Positions 8,449 to 17,027 of a stretch of 64,000 nucleotides of DNA are shown here, in pieces. Made by a program: the position numbers and the translations under genes. The stretch covers positions 124,001 to 188,000 of the forward strand of contig MKWI01000006.1 of assembly GCA_001899715.1 (NCBI GenBank), in the 5' to 3' direction. Under the pieces are notes generated by a model. That model ran no database searches and was not told the origin of the DNA. It saw only the letters and a program-made list of their open reading frames with translations. Each line of letters begins with the position of its first letter. Position 1 is the first letter of the stretch. Source of the DNA: Sphingobium sp. 66-54 (lineage in GTDB: Bacteria > Pseudomonadota > Alphaproteobacteria > Sphingomonadales > Sphingomonadaceae).

Positions 8449-9753
8449 ATGAACGCACCCTGGAAACCGGCCGGCGCGGACGGCCGCGATCCGTTCCACG
8501 CCTATGTGTGCGACGATCACAGCCTCGATCTGCTGCGCGCCGTGGTGCAGGACATGGGCTGGCCGATCGAGAAGGTCCACAAGGGCGGGCTGCGCAACGC
8601 CGTGCAGTCGCTCTCCATGGCGCCCAGCCCCAACGTGCTGTTCGTCGACTTGTCCGAATCGGGCGATCCGCTGAACGACATCAACAATCTCGCGGAGGTC
8701 TGCGAGCCCGGCACGGTGGTGATCGCCAGCGGCCAAGTGAACGACGTGCGTCTTTATCGCGATCTCGTCGCCAGCGGCATCCAGGATTATCTGCTTAAGC
8801 CGATGGTGGCGGACACGCTGCGCGACGCGCTGGCGGCCGCGCAGGCCGTATTCCTCGCGCCGCGCGCGGAAGCAGCGGCCGACCGGCCGCACATGATGGT
8901 CACGGTGATCGGCACGCGCGGCGGTGTCGGCGCCTCCACCGTCACGGCCTCGCTCGCTTATCTCAGCAGCACCAAGGGCAAGCGCTCCACCGCGTTGCTC
9001 GATCTGGACGTGCATTTCGGCACCGGCGCCCTCGCCATGGACCTGGAGCCGGGCCGCGGCCTCACCGACGCGGTGGAGAATCCCAGCCGCATCGACGGGC
9101 TGTTCATCGAGCGCGCGATGGTGCGCGCCAGCGATACGCTGGCCCTGCTCTCCGCCGAGGCACCGATCAACCAGCCGCTCATCACCGACGGCTCGGCCTA
9201 TTACCAGCTCGAAGAGGAGCTGCGCAGCGCGTTCGAATGCACCTTCGTGGATCTGCCGCGCGCGGTGCTGGTGCAGCACCCGCACCTCGTCCACGAATCG
9301 AACCTGGTCGTCATCGTTACCGAGTTCACCTTGGCCTCGGCGCGCGACACCATCCGCATTCTCTCCTGGCTCAAGGCCAACGCGCCGCAATCGCAGGTGA
9401 TCGTCGTCGCTAATAAGGCGCAGCCGGGCACCGCCGAGATCGCCCGCAAGGACTTCGAGCACTCGATCGAACGGAAGATCGACATGGTGCTGCCCTATGA
9501 CGCCAAGGTGACGGCGCAGGCCGCCAAGCTCGGCAAAACGGTGGCGGAAAGCAGCCGGTCGAGCAAACTCGGCCAGAGCCTGCTGGCGCTGCACAACCGT
9601 CTCGCGGCGGCAGCAGATAGCGACGGCATGGTCGACCCGGTGAGCAGCGCACGTAAGAACAGCGGTTCGCTGATCGGGCGGCTGATGGATGTCAAGCTGG
9701 CCATCCCGCGCAAGAGCAAGGCCAAGACCGCCGACGAGGCGGTCGCCGACTGA
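8449..9753 (+). CDS. cpaE: Pilus assembly ATPase-like protein CpaE (TadZ)
   Basis: This 434-residue MinD/ParA-superfamily protein has an N-terminal atypical receiver-like domain (about residues 15-135). The ATPase domain that follows opens with the deviant Walker A GTRGGVGAST (155-164) and continues with LLDLDVHFGTG. CpaE/TadZ localises the tad machine, often to a cell pole. The invariant second Lys of the ParA loop is replaced (GGVGAST rather than GGVGKT), as in many TadZ proteins. The gene is followed after 69 bases by tadB; the cpaF/tadA motor ATPase that normally sits exactly here is absent. Confidence 0.93.
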   Translation: MNAPWKPAGADGRDPFHAYVCDDHSLDLLRAVVQDMGWPIEKVHKGGLRNAVQSLSMAPSPNVLFVDLSESGDPLNDINNLAEVCEPGTVVIASGQVNDVRLYRDLVASGIQDYLLKPMVADTLRDALAAAQAVFLAPRAEAAADRPHMMVTVIGTRGGVGASTVTASLAYLSSTKGKRSTALLDLDVHFGTGALAMDLEPGRGLTDAVENPSRIDGLFIERAMVRASDTLALLSAEAPINQPLITDGSAYYQLEEELRSAFECTFVDLPRAVLVQHPHLVHESNLVVIVTEFTLASARDTIRILSWLKANAPQSQVIVVANKAQPGTAEIARKDFEHSIERKIDMVLPYDAKVTAQAAKLGKTVAESSRSSKLGQSLLALHNRLAAAADSDGMVDPVSSARKNSGSLIGRLMDVKLAIPRKSKAKTADEAVAD

Positions 9754-9822
9754 CCCGGCAGCGCGGGCCGGCGCCGGAATGGACCGGCAGCGGCGAGGCG
9801 ACGAAGATGAGTGGATGAGGCA

Positions 9823-10821
9823 ATGACCGATCCGAAGCTGTTGATGCTGATGCTGCTCGTGGGGGGAACCCTCGTGCTGCTCTTTCTGGCCTTCGCCGGG
9901 CCATCGGCGCAGCGTGCCGGCAGCCGGCGCGTCGCCGCCATCCGCACGCGCCACACCGCCAGCGACCTTACCCAGATGGAAGCGCGGATGCGCAAGGCCA
10001 TCTCGTCGCGCCGGATCGAGAAGAATCAGCTCCTCGTCTCGCTCATTCCCCACCCGGAAAATCTCGCCAAGCGGCTGGCCATGACCGGGAAGAAATGGAC
10101 GCTCAGCCAGTATATGACCGTCTGTGTCGCGCTGGCTCTTTTCCTGTTCGGTGTGATGACGCTGCGGGGTTTCTCGTTCCTGCCCACGCTGTTCGTCTCG
10201 CTAGCGGCCGGTTTCGGCCTGCCGCATGCCGTCGTCGGCAAGCTCATCAAGCGGCGGGTCGACAAGTTCAACGCCAACTTCCCGGACGCGCTCGATCTGC
10301 TGGTGCGCGGCCTGCGCTCCGGCCTGCCGGTGAGCGAGACGATGACCGTCGTCGCCAATGAGATTCCCGGCCCGGTGGGCGAGGAATTCAAGCTCATCAA
10401 CGAGCGGATCAAGATCGGCAAGTCGATGGACGCCGCCTTGCAGGAGACCGCCGACCGGCTGGACACCACCGAGTTCCGTTTCTTCTGCATCACCCTCACG
10501 ATCCAGCGGGAGACCGGCGGCAATCTGGCGGAAACGCTCGCCAACCTCGGATCGGTGCTGCGCCAGCGTGCGCAGATGAAGCTCAAGATCCGCGCCATGT
10601 CGTCCGAATCGAAAGCCTCGGCCTACATCATCGGCTCGCTGCCCTTCATCGTGTTCGGCCTCATCTGCTGGGTCAATTTCACCTATATGACGCCGTTCTT
10701 CACCGGCGATCCGACCGGCCTGTTCGGCCTTGGCCTCATGCAGCTCATCGGGATCGGCGGGCTTTTCTGGATGGGCTGCGGCGTATTCATCATGGCCAAG
10801 ATGATCAACTTCGAGATTTGA
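9823..10821 (+). CDS. tadB: Tad pilus inner-membrane platform protein TadB (CpaG)
   Basis: This 332-residue protein has an N-terminal membrane helix, two further hydrophobic regions, and the T2SSF/GspF domain (NFPDALDLLVRGLRSGLPVSETM through GGNLAETLANLG). It ends in two C-terminal membrane helices. TadB and TadC form the platform on which the TadA motor acts. The start is uncertain: ATG at 9823 is used, but GTG at 9811 in the same frame is possible, because GGATGAGG lies only two bases from the ATG. It is followed by tadC after 16 bases. Confidence 0.9.
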   Translation: MTDPKLLMLMLLVGGTLVLLFLAFAGPSAQRAGSRRVAAIRTRHTASDLTQMEARMRKAISSRRIEKNQLLVSLIPHPENLAKRLAMTGKKWTLSQYMTVCVALALFLFGVMTLRGFSFLPTLFVSLAAGFGLPHAVVGKLIKRRVDKFNANFPDALDLLVRGLRSGLPVSETMTVVANEIPGPVGEEFKLINERIKIGKSMDAALQETADRLDTTEFRFFCITLTIQRETGGNLAETLANLGSVLRQRAQMKLKIRAMSSESKASAYIIGSLPFIVFGLICWVNFTYMTPFFTGDPTGLFGLGLMQLIGIGGLFWMGCGVFIMAKMINFEI

Positions 10822-10837
10822 GGAAGGGGGACCGCTC

Positions 10838-11824
10838 ATGACATCCACCGGCGCGACCCTTTTCGGCCTGACCGCCCGCGACCTGGGCACGTTGCTCGCC
10901 GCCATGGCGACCTTCGCCGTGCTGATCGCCATCTACGCCGCCTCGACCGTGCGCGATCCCATGGCGCGGCGCGTCAAGGCGCTCAACGAGCGGCGCGAGC
11001 AATTGAAGGCCGGCATCACCGCGTCAACCGGCAAGCGGCGCGCCAAGATCGTCCACCAGAACGACACGACCGACCGCATGCGCAGCCTGCTCAGTTCGCT
11101 GCGCGTGTTGCAGGACGATCAGCTCAAGGAGGCGCAGAAGAAGCTGGCGCAGGCCGGCATCCGCTCCAAGGAATGGGCCATCGCGATCATCTTCGGCCGG
11201 CTGGTTCTGCCGATCGTGATCGGCGGCACCGCCGCGCTGTTGATCTACGGGTTCGATCTGTGGCCGGACTGGAGCGCGTTCAAGAAGTTCGGCGCCTTCG
11301 CCGGTGCGCTGCTGCTCAGCTACAAGGCGCCGGATATTTACGTCGATAATATGGTCAGCAAGCGCGCGGCGGAGATCCGCAAGGGCATCCCGGACGCGCT
11401 CGACCTGCTGGTCATCTGTGCCGAGGCCGGCCTGACCGTGGATGCTGCCTTCGCCCGCGTCGCGCGCGAGCTTGGCACCGCCTATCCCGAGCTGGGCGAG
11501 GAGTTCCAGCTCACCGCCATCGAATTGTCGTTCCTCACCGAGCGGCGCATGGCGTTCGAGAATCTCGCCGAGCGCGTCAAGCTCGATGCGCTCAAGGGCG
11601 TCGTCACCACCATGATCCAGACCGAGAAATACGGCACGCCGCTGGCGTCGGCGTTGCGCGTGCTCTCGGCCGAGTTCCGCCACGAGCGCATGATGCGCGC
11701 CGAGGAGAAGGCCGCGCGCCTGCCCGCCATCATGACCGTGCCGCTAATCCTGTTCATCCTGCCGACTCTGTTCGTCGTCATTCTGGGGCCGGCCGCCTGC
11801 TCGATCAGCAAGGCGTTCACCTAG
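10838..11824 (+). CDS. tadC: Tad pilus inner-membrane platform protein TadC (CpaH)
   Basis: This 328-residue T2SSF-domain membrane protein is a paralogue of TadB (GIPDALDLLVICAEAGLTVDAAFARVA, TEKYGTPLASALRVLS). It has an N-terminal anchor, a middle pair of helices and a C-terminal helix (PLILFILPTLFVVILGPA). The ATG at 10838 has AGGAAGGGGG upstream. It is the last pilus gene of the cluster: no tadD, tadE, tadF or tadG follows, and the next gene is manC. A GC hairpin without T-run lies at 11839-11858, just after the stop. Confidence 0.92.
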   Translation: MTSTGATLFGLTARDLGTLLAAMATFAVLIAIYAASTVRDPMARRVKALNERREQLKAGITASTGKRRAKIVHQNDTTDRMRSLLSSLRVLQDDQLKEAQKKLAQAGIRSKEWAIAIIFGRLVLPIVIGGTAALLIYGFDLWPDWSAFKKFGAFAGALLLSYKAPDIYVDNMVSKRAAEIRKGIPDALDLLVICAEAGLTVDAAFARVARELGTAYPELGEEFQLTAIELSFLTERRMAFENLAERVKLDALKGVVTTMIQTEKYGTPLASALRVLSAEFRHERMMRAEEKAARLPAIMTVPLILFILPTLFVVILGPAACSISKAFT

Positions 11825-11838
11825 AACGCCCCGATCCG

Positions 11839-11858
11839 GCGCGGCCCCCTTGCCGCGC
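11839..11858 (+). terminator. Hairpin between tadC and manC
   Basis: GCGCGGC (11839-11845) pairs with GCCGCGC (11852-11858) over a 6-base loop. There is no T-tract; it is a weak candidate for the end of the tad transcript. Confidence 0.3.
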
Positions 11859-11912
11859 GCCGCGTGCGCCTTTAGGCCCGGCAGGAACATAGCGAGAAAG
11901 GACCGCCCGGCC

Positions 11913-12965
11913 GTGGCCGCACTCCAGCCGATCACACCCGTCATCCTTTCGGGCGGCGCCGGCACGCGGCTGTGGCCGGTCAGCCGCGGCGCGCATCCCA
12001 AGCAGTTCATCGCCCTCACCGACGTGCGCACCATGTTCGAGCTGACGCTGGCACGGATCGAGGGCATCGATCACGCCACTGCGCCGGTAATCGTCGGCAA
12101 TGCCGCCCATGCCGCGCTGATCCACGCGCAGGGCCGTGCGGGGATGACACTGATCCTGGAGCCGTGCGCCCGCAATACCGCACCCGCCATCGCGCTCGCC
12201 GCGCTCGCGCTGGAGGCGCAGGACAGCGCGATGCTGGTGATGCCGAGCGACCATGTCGTCACCGATGTCGCCGCCTTCCATGCCGCTATCGAGCGCGCCC
12301 GGCCGCTGGTCGCGCAGGGCTGGCTGGTGACGTTCGGTATCGAGCCGGATGCACCGGAAACGGGGTTCGGCTATATCGCGCTGGGCGATGAGCTTGCCGA
12401 GGGGGTCCGCCAGGTCGCGCGCTTCGTCGAAAAGCCCGATCTGGCGCGCGCCACCGCGATGCTGGCGCAGGGCGGCCACGTCTGGAACGCCGGCATCTTC
12501 CTGTTCAGCGCGCATGCCTATCTCGCGGCGCTGGCCGAGCATCAACCGGCCATGCTGGCCGCCGCGCAAGACGCCATGGCGCGGGCGGAGCGCGATGGAA
12601 ACACCCTGCGCCCCGCCGCCGATGCGTTTGCCGCCTGCCCCGCCGACTCGATCGACTATGCGGTGATGGAACGCGCCGAGCGGGTCGCCTGCGTGCCCGT
12701 CCGCATGGGCTGGTCCGATGTCGGGAGCTGGGACGCGCTCCACACGCTCGCCGCCAAGGACGCCCAGAACAATGCCGTGCAAGGCGCCGCGCACGCCATC
12801 GAGACACGCGGCTGCCTGATCCGCAGCGACGGCCCGCATGTGACTGTGGTGGGCGCGCAGGACCTGATCGTCATCGCGACGGCGGACGAAATTCTGGTGC
12901 TGCCGCGCGGCCGCTCGCAAGATGTGCGCAAGGCGGTGGCTGCGCTGGCCGACCGCAAGGACTGA
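11913..12965 (+). CDS. manC: Mannose-1-phosphate guanylyltransferase
   Basis: This 350-residue nucleotidyltransferase makes GDP-mannose from GTP and mannose-1-phosphate for polysaccharide synthesis. The signature VILSGGAGTRLWPVSR binds the nucleotide; HPKQF, EPCARNTAPAIALAA, MPSDHVV and FVEKPD are also family motifs. The length fits the single-domain form without the C-terminal phosphomannose isomerase cupin. I chose the GTG at 11913, ten bases after AAAGGA. A TTG at 11850 would add 21 unlikely residues. It is followed by a tiny membrane-protein frame and galE, which form a small sugar-nucleotide group. Confidence 0.9.
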   Translation: MAALQPITPVILSGGAGTRLWPVSRGAHPKQFIALTDVRTMFELTLARIEGIDHATAPVIVGNAAHAALIHAQGRAGMTLILEPCARNTAPAIALAALALEAQDSAMLVMPSDHVVTDVAAFHAAIERARPLVAQGWLVTFGIEPDAPETGFGYIALGDELAEGVRQVARFVEKPDLARATAMLAQGGHVWNAGIFLFSAHAYLAALAEHQPAMLAAAQDAMARAERDGNTLRPAADAFAACPADSIDYAVMERAERVACVPVRMGWSDVGSWDALHTLAAKDAQNNAVQGAAHAIETRGCLIRSDGPHVTVVGAQDLIVIATADEILVLPRGRSQDVRKAVAALADRKD

Positions 12966-12971
12966 CCGGCG

Positions 12972-13064
12972 ATGCGCAACCCGGCATGGCGGCACTGGCT
13001 GACGGCGGCCGCTCTGTTACTGGCCGCCATGACGGTAGTGCCGCTCGCCGCGCGCTTCTATTGA
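12972..13064 (+). CDS. Putative 30-residue single-span membrane protein
   Basis: A short open frame opens six bases after manC and closes 31 bases before galE. It encodes a basic, Trp-containing head (MRNPAWRHW) followed by one hydrophobic helix (LTAAALLLAAMTVVPLAA) and the tail RFY. AAGGA lies ten bases before the ATG, inside the end of manC. The shape is that of a bacterial small membrane protein. I do not recognise a family, and expression is unproven. Confidence 0.4.
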   Translation: MRNPAWRHWLTAAALLLAAMTVVPLAARFY

Positions 13065-13095
13065 TTTGCCGTACCGACCGAAGGAGTCCCCCCGC

Positions 13096-14103
13096 ATGAC
13101 CAGCGCCAAGCCGACCGTCCTCGTCACCGGAGGCGCTGGCTATATCGGCAGCCACGCGGTGCTGGCACTGGTCGATGCGGGCTGGCCGGTCGTCGTCATC
13201 GACAATCTCACCACCGGCTTCCGCTGGGCGGTGCACGAGAAAGCGGCATTCGTCGAGGGCGACATCGGCGACATGGCGCTGGTCGGCCGCGTCATCGCCG
13301 AGCATGGCGTGAAGGGCATCATGCACTTCGCCGGCTCGATCATCGTGCCGGAGTCGGTCGAGCAACCCCTCAAATATTATCGCAACAACACGGTGAACAG
13401 TCGCGCGCTGATCGAGGCGGCGGTGGCCGGCAGCGTGCCGCACTTCATCTTCTCCTCCACGGCCGCGACCTATGGCGTGCCGGAGGAGAGCCCGGTGCGC
13501 GAGGATAGCCCCAGGCGCCCGATCAACCCCTACGGCACCTCCAAGCTGATGACCGAGCTGATGCTGGCGGACGTGGCCACCGCGCACCCGCTCAACTACT
13601 GCGCGTTGCGCTATTTCAACGTCGCAGGCGCCGATCCGCGGGGCCGCTCGGGCCAATCGACGGCGGGTGCGACGCATCTCATCAAGGTCGCGGTCGAGGC
13701 GGCGCTGGGCAAGCGCAGCCATGTCGCGGTGTTCGGCACCGATTACGAGACGCCGGACGGCACCGGCGTGCGCGATTATATCCACGTCAGCGACCTCGCC
13801 GCCGCCCATGTGCTGGCGCTGGAAACGCTGATCGCGGAGCCGGCGCGCAACCTCACCATGAATTGCGGCTACGGCCGGGGTTTTTCGGTGCTCGAAGTGC
13901 TCGACGCGGTCGACCGCGTGACCAATGTGAAGATCGAACGCCGCATCGAGGACCGCCGCGCCGGCGATCCGCCCAGCCTCATCTCCGATAACAGCCGCAT
14001 CCTCGCCACGCTGCCGTGGCGCCCGGCCTACGCCGATCTCGATACCATCGTCGCACATGCATTGGCATGGGAGCGCATCTTGAGCGAGCGGACCGGCGGA
14101 TGA
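13096..14103 (+). CDS. galE: UDP-glucose 4-epimerase
   Basis: This 335-residue extended short-chain dehydrogenase interconverts UDP-glucose and UDP-galactose. It shows the NAD loop VLVTGGAGYIGSHAVLAL, the catalytic SSTAATYG serine/threonine segment, the YGTSK Tyr-Lys pair and the ALRYFNVAGADP substrate region. AAGGAG lies nine bases before the chosen ATG at 13096. With manC it supplies nucleotide sugars for exopolysaccharide or lipopolysaccharide. It converges on the ABC ATPase gene. Confidence 0.93.
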   Translation: MTSAKPTVLVTGGAGYIGSHAVLALVDAGWPVVVIDNLTTGFRWAVHEKAAFVEGDIGDMALVGRVIAEHGVKGIMHFAGSIIVPESVEQPLKYYRNNTVNSRALIEAAVAGSVPHFIFSSTAATYGVPEESPVREDSPRRPINPYGTSKLMTELMLADVATAHPLNYCALRYFNVAGADPRGRSGQSTAGATHLIKVAVEAALGKRSHVAVFGTDYETPDGTGVRDYIHVSDLAAAHVLALETLIAEPARNLTMNCGYGRGFSVLEVLDAVDRVTNVKIERRIEDRRAGDPPSLISDNSRILATLPWRPAYADLDTIVAHALAWERILSERTGG

Positions 14104-14163
14104 GACCACTCCGTCCCACCTAAAGCGCGCCCTGATCCCTCAGCGTGCTGCGAGCCTTCGGCC

Positions 14164-15084
14164 TTACGCCGCCTCGCGCGTCAAATGGAGGAACACGTCC
14201 TCCAGATCCGGCTCGCGGGTCGAGACATCGACGATCGCGAAGCCCTGCCCCTGGATGACCGCGAGCAGTTCGCCCGCCGTTGCCCGGTCGCGCCGGTAGG
14301 TGACGCGGATGGTGCGCTCGCCGGCTTTCTCCACCTTCTCGAAATGTGCGTGGCCAGGTAGCGTCGCCAGATCGCGGTCGACCGTCACCTCGACCACCTT
14401 CTCCTGCGCCATGGCGACCAGCTCGCGCGTCGGCTTGTCGGTGACGAGGCGACCGTGGTTGATGATCGCGATGCGGTCGCACAGCTCCTCGGCTTCCTCC
14501 AGATAATGGGTGGTCAGCACGATCGTGACGCCGCGCTCGTTCAGCGAGCGCACATAGGACCAGAGCTGCTGGCGCAGTTCGATATCGACGCCGGCTGTCG
14601 GCTCGTCCAGCACCAGAATCGGCGGGCTGTGCACCATCGCCTTGGCGACCATCAGCCGCCGCTTCATGCCGCCCGAGAGCGTGCGCGAATAGGCGTCCGC
14701 CTTGTCTTCCAGATGGACGGCGCGCAGCAGCTCCATGGTGCGGCGCTCGGCCTTGGGCACGCTGTAATAGCCGGCCTGGATCTCCAGCGTCTCGGCCGGT
14801 GTGAAGAAAGGATCGAACAGGATCTCCTGATTGACGATACCGATCGAGTTCCGCGCATTGCGCGGATGCGTGGTGATGTCGAACCCCCAGATGGAGGCGC
14901 TGCCGCTCGTCTTGTTCACCAGCCCCGCGAGGATGTTGATGATGGTGGACTTGCCCGCGCCGTTCGGCCCGAGCAGGCCGAACACGCTGCCCCGCGGTAC
15001 CGTGAGGTTGACCCGGTCAAGCGCCTGCTTGCCGCCGGCATAGACTTTGGAAAGGTCGGTGAGTTGAATGGCAGCGTCCGTCAT
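14164..15084 (-). CDS. ABC-2-type transporter ATP-binding protein
   Basis: This 306-residue ABC ATPase has Walker A GLLGPNGAGKST, Q-loop VNQEILFDP, signature LSGGMKRRL, Walker B ILVLDEPTAG and switch His in LTTHYLEEA. A C-terminal extension of about 80 residues (from KVVEVTVDRDL) is typical of NodI/CcmA-like and YadG-type subunits of ABC-2 exporters. No ABC-2 permease gene is adjacent: galE converges on one side and a repeat-filled gap lies on the other. The partner must be elsewhere in the genome. The start at 15084 is the ATG directly before the domain; its ribosome site is weak. Confidence 0.88.
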   Translation of the reverse strand: MTDAAIQLTDLSKVYAGGKQALDRVNLTVPRGSVFGLLGPNGAGKSTIINILAGLVNKTSGSASIWGFDITTHPRNARNSIGIVNQEILFDPFFTPAETLEIQAGYYSVPKAERRTMELLRAVHLEDKADAYSRTLSGGMKRRLMVAKAMVHSPPILVLDEPTAGVDIELRQQLWSYVRSLNERGVTIVLTTHYLEEAEELCDRIAIINHGRLVTDKPTRELVAMAQEKVVEVTVDRDLATLPGHAHFEKVEKAGERTIRVTYRRDRATAGELLAVIQGQGFAIVDVSTREPDLEDVFLHLTREAA

Positions 15085-15391
15085 GCTGCGCTTCTTAGAA
15101 CCAGTTCCGCCCGGAGGGAAGCGAGGGTCTCTTGTCCGCACGGGCGCGGCGGCCGGGCCGTATCGGGTTGAAACGCAGGTCCCGTTCATGTCGAGCAAAG
15201 TCGGGACACGACTGGAACAGGTTCGCTTCAGGTCGAACCCTGTCGTGCTCCTGCGAAGGCAGGAGCCCAGAGCGCACGAGCAGTTCTTTTGGGTTTCGGG
15301 CTCCTGCCTTCGCGGGAGCACTGATTCTATCTCATGCGGCCGAGCGCTGACGTACCCGACTTCGCCCGGCACGACCGGCCACGGGCCGCGA
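15085..15391. other. Gene-less stretch holding repeat elements
   Basis: No gene is seen. The centre is a double palindromic repeat at 15225-15321, nested between a second inverted pair: CCCGACTT-like sequences at 15184-15206 (minus) and 15354-15376 (plus). The stretch separates two minus-strand units and probably contains the ABC ATPase promoter. Confidence 0.6.
15225..15321. repeat. REP/BIME-like palindromic repeat, copy A (two inverted units)
   Basis: The tag GCTTCAGGTCGAACC leads into the core GCTCCTGCGAAGGCAGGAGC (15247-15266), an 8-bp stem with a GAAG loop. A spacer of about 33 bases follows, then the inverted unit with a CTTC loop (15300-15319). This is the most complete copy of a family found eight times in the window. 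Confidence 0.9.
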
Positions 15392-16090
15392 TCAGACCCC
15401 GCCCGCCAGCGTGCAATATTGCGCGGCATTGCGGAAATCGGCGTAGCGCGCGGCGAGCCGCGCCGCCGCCTCCGCATCCTCGCCCCATTGCTCGGCCTGC
15501 CAGCGCTCTTCGAGCGTGACGGCGGCCCAAAGCGCCTCCGCATCGGCCGCGCCGTCGAGCAGCGCCAGCGTCGCTACCAGCGATCCGCCGATCTGGGTGA
15601 GCGTAGCAGCACCGGCCAGCAGCCATGGGTCGATCGCCTCCACCGCACCGCGCAGCGCCGCCAGCGTGCGCGCGGGCTGATCGACGGGCAGGACACCGGC
15701 GGTCAGCGTGAAGGTGACGGCATGGCGCGTCCGCGCCCAATCGAGCAGCGGGTCCCACGCCGCGCCTTGCGCCGCGACCAGCCCCTTCGGCTCGGCGGCG
15801 CGGTAGCAGAGCAGGTCGCTCTCCGCATAAGCGGCGATCTGCCCGCGAAATTCGCCGGACGCGGGCAGCACGCGGTCGATGGTGGCGTTGGCGAAGCCGG
15901 TCATCGGCATGGTGCGCGGGTCGATCTCCTCGCCCTGCGCCGCCCATTCCGCCGCGATGGCGCGCGCCAGCGCTTCCCCCGGCACCGCGAGCGGGGCGCG
16001 CACGGGCGTCCGCACCGCCCGCCCGTCGAGCTGGATCGCCCAGCCATCTTCCTCCGCAACCGCCTCGGCCGCCGTCCAGAAGCGCTTCAT
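15392..16090 (-). CDS. ATP12-family F1-ATPase assembly chaperone
   Basis: This is a 232-residue homologue of mitochondrial Atp12, which holds the F1 alpha subunit during ATP synthase assembly. Such genes are largely restricted to alphaproteobacteria and mitochondria. Visible family features are the opening KRFWTAAEAV..GWAIQLDGRAVRTP, the segment AIAAEWAAQGEEIDPRTMPMTGFANATID and the C-terminal EERWQAEQWGED. The start at 16090 overlaps the stop of the upstream small membrane-protein gene (ATGA). It is the third gene of a coupled trio: HAD hydrolase, small membrane protein, ATP12. Confidence 0.9.
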   Translation of the reverse strand: MKRFWTAAEAVAEEDGWAIQLDGRAVRTPVRAPLAVPGEALARAIAAEWAAQGEEIDPRTMPMTGFANATIDRVLPASGEFRGQIAAYAESDLLCYRAAEPKGLVAAQGAAWDPLLDWARTRHAVTFTLTAGVLPVDQPARTLAALRGAVEAIDPWLLAGAATLTQIGGSLVATLALLDGAADAEALWAAVTLEERWQAEQWGEDAEAAARLAARYADFRNAAQYCTLAGGV

Positions 16091-16371
16091 CGCCGGTCCC
16101 GCTCGCGCGGCGTGGCGAAGGCCCGCGCCAGCCTGCGCGGAACGATGGCGAACAGGACCAGACCGACGAGCGAGACGATCAGGCCCACCCACTTCGCCAT
16201 GTCGCCCCGCACCCAGCCGAATCGCTGGAGCGAGATCGCCATGCCGAACAGCAGGATGAGCACACCGGAGAGGCGAACCAGCCCGATCAGGAAGAAGCGC
16301 TGCCGGGCGAGCGCCGCACGGCGGGCCTCATCGTCACTCGGGGGGGTGGCCGGATCGGGTGTTTCGCTCAT
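16087..16371 (-). CDS. Small two-span membrane protein, unknown function
   Basis: This 94-residue protein has an acidic Pro/Asp-rich N-terminus, two hydrophobic helices (FLIGLVRLSGVLILLFGMAI and WVGLIVSLVGLVLFAIVP) and a strongly basic C-terminus. It overlaps its neighbours by ATGA on both sides, between an HAD hydrolase and the ATP12 chaperone, and so is translated with them. I know no biochemical function. The context raises a link to ATP synthase assembly, but this is inference only. Confidence 0.8.
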   Translation of the reverse strand: MSETPDPATPPSDDEARRAALARQRFFLIGLVRLSGVLILLFGMAISLQRFGWVRGDMAKWVGLIVSLVGLVLFAIVPRRLARAFATPRERDRR

Positions 16372-17027
16372 GGCAGGCCGATATGGCGGGCCAGCTCCGC
16401 GCTGTCCATCGCAACGCTATGCGCGCCGGCGGCGATAAGCGCGTCGGGCCGGTGATAGCCCCAGCCGACGCCGAGCGCGCACACGCCCGCCGCACAGGCC
16501 ATCGCCATATCGAAGCTGGTATCGCCGATCATCACCGCGTCCGCCCGCGCGACGCCGGCCTGCGCCAGCGCCGCCTCGATCATGGACGGATGCGGCTTGG
16601 ACGGGTGGCGGTCGGCGGTCTGCAACGAGACGAAGCGGCCGTAGAGGCCCAGCTCCTTCAGCGCGAGGCGCAGCCCCCGGTCCGATTTGCCGGTGGCGAC
16701 AGCGAGCAGCCAGCCGTCCGCGTCCAGCGCATCGAGCAGCGCGGCGATGCCGTCATAGAGCGGCTCGCGCACCTGCCCGGCCAGACGCAAATCGTGGAAG
16801 GCACGCTTGTAATGCTCCGCCACCTCCGCATGGAGCCCCGGCTCTGCCTCGGGCAGCAGCCGCGCCATCGCCTGCGGCAGCGACAGACCGACGATGGAGA
16901 GGCAATCCCTGCGCGACGGGCAGGGCAGCGCCACCGCATCGAACGCACGCGCCATCGCCGCGACGATGCTGTGCTGGCTGTCGATCAGCGTGCCGTCGCA
17001 GTCGAAAATGGCAAGGCGAAGGGACAT
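16368..17027 (-). CDS. HAD-superfamily hydrolase (phosphoglycolate phosphatase-like)
   Basis: This 219-residue HAD subfamily IA phosphatase has motif I LAIFDCDGTLIDS with the nucleophilic Asp. It also has motif II in LLAVATGKSD, motif III Lys in HPSKPHPSM and motif IV VMIGDTSFDMAMA. A helical cap lies between motifs I and II. The substrate is unknown; phosphoglycolate or a small sugar phosphate is likely. The start at 17027 is the ATG immediately before motif I. It is the first gene of the coupled trio that ends with ATP12. Confidence 0.88.
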   Translation of the reverse strand: MSLRLAIFDCDGTLIDSQHSIVAAMARAFDAVALPCPSRRDCLSIVGLSLPQAMARLLPEAEPGLHAEVAEHYKRAFHDLRLAGQVREPLYDGIAALLDALDADGWLLAVATGKSDRGLRLALKELGLYGRFVSLQTADRHPSKPHPSMIEAALAQAGVARADAVMIGDTSFDMAMACAAGVCALGVGWGYHRPDALIAAGAHSVAMDSAELARHIGLP

